Positions 56,954 to 60,000 of a stretch of DNA of 60,000 nt are shown in pieces. Origin of the DNA: Hydractinia symbiolongicarpus (Eukaryota > Cnidaria > Hydrozoa > Anthoathecata > Hydractiniidae); assembly GCF_029227915.1 (NCBI RefSeq), contig NC_079888.1, forward strand, positions 11,765,001-11,825,000. Reading direction: 5' to 3'. A program made the translations under genes and the position numbers. The notes beneath the pieces were generated by a model. It was given only the letters and a program-made list of their open reading frames with translations. It was not told the DNA's origin and did no database searches. How positions within the stretch are numbered: the stretch's first letter is position 1; each line of letters begins with the position of its first letter.

Positions 56954-57562
56954 TTAGACCATATTTTGGATAACGGTGATTGTTTATATAAGTCACTTCT
57001 TACAACTGGTGCTATTTTTTTTGATCAACTCCCAAACTCAATTGCTATAGAGGGCACTCAATTATCTGTAACCTTTATAGACAATTTACATGGTGAACTA
57101 ACTTGGTTCCAAAATAAGTTTTTGAACTTTGCAGAATGTAGTAGGATGATGTTTATGATAGATGGTTTTACAACATCAATTTTATATAACAAGTCCTGCT
57201 TTTCTATATTTGACTCCCATAGTCGTGGAAATGATGGTTCATTTACTGCAGATGGTTATTCTGTGTTGTTAAAGTTTAAAAATATTACTGATGTGGAGAG
57301 CTACATCAAGGACTCTTATTTGACGAAACAAAGCAAGTCTTCTCTTCAATATGAGTTACAACCTGTTAAGGTTCATATAAGTGAAAAACAATTGACTCAG
57401 ATTTCCGCTTCTATTAAAAGAAAAAAGAGGAGAGAAAAATACCAAAATTCAAAGGAGCAAGTTACACAAAGGTTAAGAGAGCAATATGCTACTACCAAAA
57501 CTTTAAATCTAGAAAACGAAAACAGAATAAGGAATACTATGCCACGGAACAGGAGCAAATAA
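56954..57562 (+). pseudogene. OTU-like cysteine protease domain of a transposon ORF
   Basis: D-N-G-D-C-L-Y-K-S-L contains the likely nucleophile Cys (compare D-G-N-C of OTU and D-C of C76-type proteases). About 95 residues on, F-S-I-F-D-S-H-S-R-G carries the likely catalytic His. Then S-V-L-L-K-F and a basic, Gln/Glu-rich coiled tail. Such domains occur in ORFs of large eukaryotic transposons (Helitron-type and others). The frame is open upstream of the first ATG (56966). After 57562 the basic repeat continues in broken frames (G-A-N-K/K-R-K-E-Y-Y units duplicated about 46 nt apart at 57550 and 57596). Confidence 0.65.
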
Positions 57563-57817
57563 AACTGAAAAGGAAAGAATATTATTCAGTGGGACAGGAG
57601 CAAATAAAATTAAAAAGGAAAGAGCACTATGCAGATGAATGTGAAATAATTAAAATGAGCAGAAAAAGCACTACATTCTAAACTCTGAAAACATAAAATT
57701 AAAACGAAAAGAGTATTACGAGAGTTAGCGTGACAATGTGTTGTCAAAAAGAAAAGAAATGTATGCAAATAATAGTGAGAAATTCAAAGAACGATCCAGT
57801 AAAGCATTTTTAAGAAT

Positions 57818-57905
57818 ATGATTAAGGAAGGACCATATTACATTTGTCTGGTATGCAATAGGTGCTTGTACAAACGATCTGTTTTGATAAATATATTAAT
57901 CCGGG
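57818..57905 (+). pseudogene. Cysteine-cluster segment of the same transposon ORF
   Basis: G-P-Y-Y-I-C-L-V-C-N-R-C-L-Y-K-R-S-V reads on in the same order as in transposon ORFs that carry C-x2-C-x2-C-L-Y-x-R-S-V (DUF6570/Helitron-associated type, from memory). It is separated from the protease ORF by stops and frameshifts. Confidence 0.45.
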
Positions 57906-58322
57906 CATATGACTTCACAATAAAAATAAATACGAGAAATTTTTTTTGTACAAGCACCTATTGCATACCACACAAATATAATAAATTAAGTTCCCTATAT
58001 AGAAATTGAGTTTGGGAGTTGATCAAAAAAAATAGCACCAGTTGTAAGAAGTGACTTATATAACAATCACCGTTATCCAAAATATGGTCTAAATCCCAAT
58101 CAGTCCAGAGTGAAGCTTTGCGAATAGTTGATCAAATGATAGCATGCATGGCATTTGCTACACATCATAGTACACACTGAGTACCAGCACTTTCACCAAA
58201 TTTGTCACTGCCTTAATGAAAATTTCCTTGAACAGACTTGACCATACTGTAAAGTGTTAGAGGGTGTGTCCAAATAAAAGACTACTTTCCTGTCATCTAT
58301 ACTTTCTTGACACACATTGCTT

Positions 58323-58551
58323 TGTTACAACCAACCAGCCTGCACTGCTTACTGTGCCTCTATATATAGGTTTCCTTACTTGGGCCTAGCCTCCCTGATG
58401 TGAGCTCAATTAGGCACAGAATACTAAAATGCACTTGATAGGAACTGAGGACAGCTGGGTACCAGACTCAACTGGTGTAGACTTAACCAAAACAAAATGG
58501 TATCCAGCTAGAAGAAAGTGGAACAAGGTTTAACAACTAATATATCTCACA
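58323..58551 (-). mobile_element. Candidate LTR of the BEL/Pao element
   Basis: On the - strand a purine tract GAGGAGGGGCGAG precedes TGTGAGATATATTAG, and the block ends in GTTGTAACA. This gives TG...CA ends, about 229 bp, with a TATATATAG inside. It lies about 485 nt past the pol stop, where the 3' LTR should be. The partner LTR is outside the window, so this rests on signature only. Confidence 0.35.
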
Positions 58552-59036
58552 CTCGCCCCTCCTCAGAGGCTGTAATACGGCCTTTTGCCGCCCAATTAAG
58601 ACCTTACACGAAAGTTGTTAGGTTTCACGGGTACCTAGGACCTTACACACAAGTTAAACACAAATTTGCTGCGCATGTTGTAACACGAATGATTTTGTTC
58701 AAACTAAACAAATAAATATTTACAATTTAGAATGAAATTTATAGATTGAGATTCAAGCGTAATAAATTATATAAACATACCAGCTTGCCACAGCAAAAAT
58801 AAACAGCGTGTAAAACTTGAACGTGTGATTGAAAAAACTTGAAAGTTGAAAATTGAACAAAATCTTCTGATAAAAATACGTCAACGCCTTGATTTTTTGA
58901 TTTAAAAGTTGAGTAAATTGTTGTTGTTTTTAAAGCTCACTCTGGCTTCTCACTTGTGTCAAACGTTGAATTCGAATGCGTAGAAAAATAGATCGTTAAC
59001 CATATTATATAAGCATACAATTAAATTTTTATTTCC
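58552..59036 (-). other. Non-coding 3' region between BEL/Pao pol and the candidate LTR
   Basis: AT-rich, no ORF of note. Confidence 0.35.
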
Positions 59037-60000
59037 CTACGGGATTATTTTTGATAAAAATACCGAACGGTCTGTGAAAAAATCGAGACAAATTGAGACA
59101 TACAACACAGCTTTACACTCCGCCAACGGAATTGCTCGATTTGTTGATACAATTAACGATTTTAACATGGCCGTATGGGATAACTCTGCTAATTCCTCCA
59201 TTACGCTTAATTTGTCGATAGCATGGATTAATACTAAGTCTCTAACAGATCTCTGTGTTGTACGGTTTACATTTTCGCTAAAATTTCGATATTTCACGTC
59301 GCATCTACGGACCTTTCCATCTTTATCGACTGTAACTGACGTCACCATTCCGTATTGATAAGTACAACATAGGGGATTTTCCTGCTTCAGGAATAGCACT
59401 ATGTCGCCGACTTTTATACAATGATCGCTATTGAACCACTTTGGTTGATGCATTAATTTGGGCACGTGTGATATTAACCACCCTTCGAACACCTTTTGAT
59501 TTTCTCTTAACAATTTCTTAGGTTTTGATACCAAGTCAAATCCTCCGGTTGGACTGCGGTCATTATTTCGGCCTAATAACAGTAGGTTTGGTGTGATTAA
59601 ATCCATCTGCTCGAAGTCGGAAACGAAATTTCCTAGCGCAAGTGGTAAATCATTGATCGTGTTTGAGATGATTGACGATAAGGTTTCCCACTGTAAAATT
59701 GATAATCTCTCATTGTGAGCATTTTTCTCGATGGAAGCTTTAATTTCTTTGATTTTCCTCTCAACTTTCCCGTGAAAGTTATGACCACCTACTGGACACG
59801 TCTTGAATTGAACATTCATCTTCAAGTGCAACGCATTCTTTATGTCCGTAAAGTTAAGTTTCATGGACGAACAGCTGCTGAAAATTTGGCTACCCTCGTC
59901 CGGTAGTAGAAATTTCGAGTTATCCTACTTCGCATGCAAACCTTACGAAGCTTTGTATAAAACTTTCCGCACTATAGTCATCCATTACCTTGATCTTAAC
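59037..60000 (-). pseudogene. BEL/Pao pol fragment: integrase C terminus and DUF5641, continues off window
   Basis: The frame ending at 59037 reads integrase motifs (L-L-P-D-E-G-S-Q just upstream of the first ATG, G-G-H-N-F-H-G-K-V-E-R-K-I-K-E, where N-F-H-G-K-V-E-R-K replaces the usual N-G-x-V-E-R). It then gives a DUF5641-type tail (N-D-R-S-P-T-G, H-C-I-K-V-G-D-I-V-L-F-L-K, Y-G-M-V-T-S-V, D-G-K-V-R-R-C-D-V-K-Y). A frameshift near 59920 separates it from the upstream integrase core (D-D-Y-S-A-E-S-F, V-R-F-A-C-E-V-G), so the copy is inactive or decaying. Such integrases insert retrotransposon cDNA. The rest of pol and gag would lie beyond 60000. Confidence 0.83.

Larger units (their letters stand above)
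56739..58307. mobile_element. OTU-protease-bearing transposon fragment with an inverted, internally deleted second copy
   Basis: Outer arms 56739-57043 and 58014-58307 are inverted and nearly identical. Inner arms 57849-57871 and 57948-57970 are also inverted (23 nt, perfect). The right half is thus the same element on the other strand with the middle (57044-57848) deleted and a short unrelated piece at 57971-58013. The + strand copy holds the OTU-like ORF. Confidence 0.75.

Overview
The window is eukaryotic: about two thirds A+T by eye, with long non-coding stretches, many GT-AG introns and numerous degraded transposons. Two multi-exon genes, both on the + strand, can be read by chaining exons whose reading frames agree. 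An array of ShKT cysteine domains joined by Thr-rich linkers, together with the repeat content (hAT, piggyBac-like, BEL/Pao and non-LTR remnants), suggests a cnidarian, perhaps a hydrozoan. That assignment is an inference; no species marker is visible.

Layout. 1-15.2 kb has no supportable gene, only repeat debris, including a BEL/Pao pol relic at 2.84-2.99 kb. 15.27-22.76 kb (possibly to 23.02 kb) is gene 1: a 14-codon signal-peptide exon followed by 12 exons, all bounded by phase-1 introns. It encodes 12 ShKT domains, Thr-rich linkers and one papilin-type GCCWD cysteine motif. Its introns hold an 83-unit TTC tract and a hAT-derived element. 23.07-23.68 kb is a piggyBac-like MITE with TTAA flanks. 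23.7-28.4 kb holds TE remnants and a near-perfect palindromic element.

28.475-48.318 kb is gene 2: 27 coding exons that join in frame from ATG to TAA (5,379 nt, 1,792 residues). It encodes a large secreted protein that I cannot assign to a named family. It has a signal peptide, a long beta-rich region, a charged coiled coil, a Cys/Trp-rich segment, amphipathic helices and a charged helical C terminus. Its introns carry several MITEs, a tandem repeat rich in TGACGTCA, a second copy of the hAT-derived element and an unusual interleaved inverted repeat.

48.3-60 kb is TE-rich: a possible small secreted ORF (49.74 kb), a GA microsatellite, a tRNA-like SINE head, a broken non-LTR reverse transcriptase (52.44-53.35 kb), an element with an OTU-like protease and an inverted, internally deleted second copy (56.7-58.3 kb), and a BEL/Pao integrase/DUF5641 fragment on the - strand that runs off the right edge.

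Both genes are predicted to be secreted, lie head to tail and have an acceptor-like AG within 20 nt upstream of the ATG. No functional link between them is shown by sequence alone.
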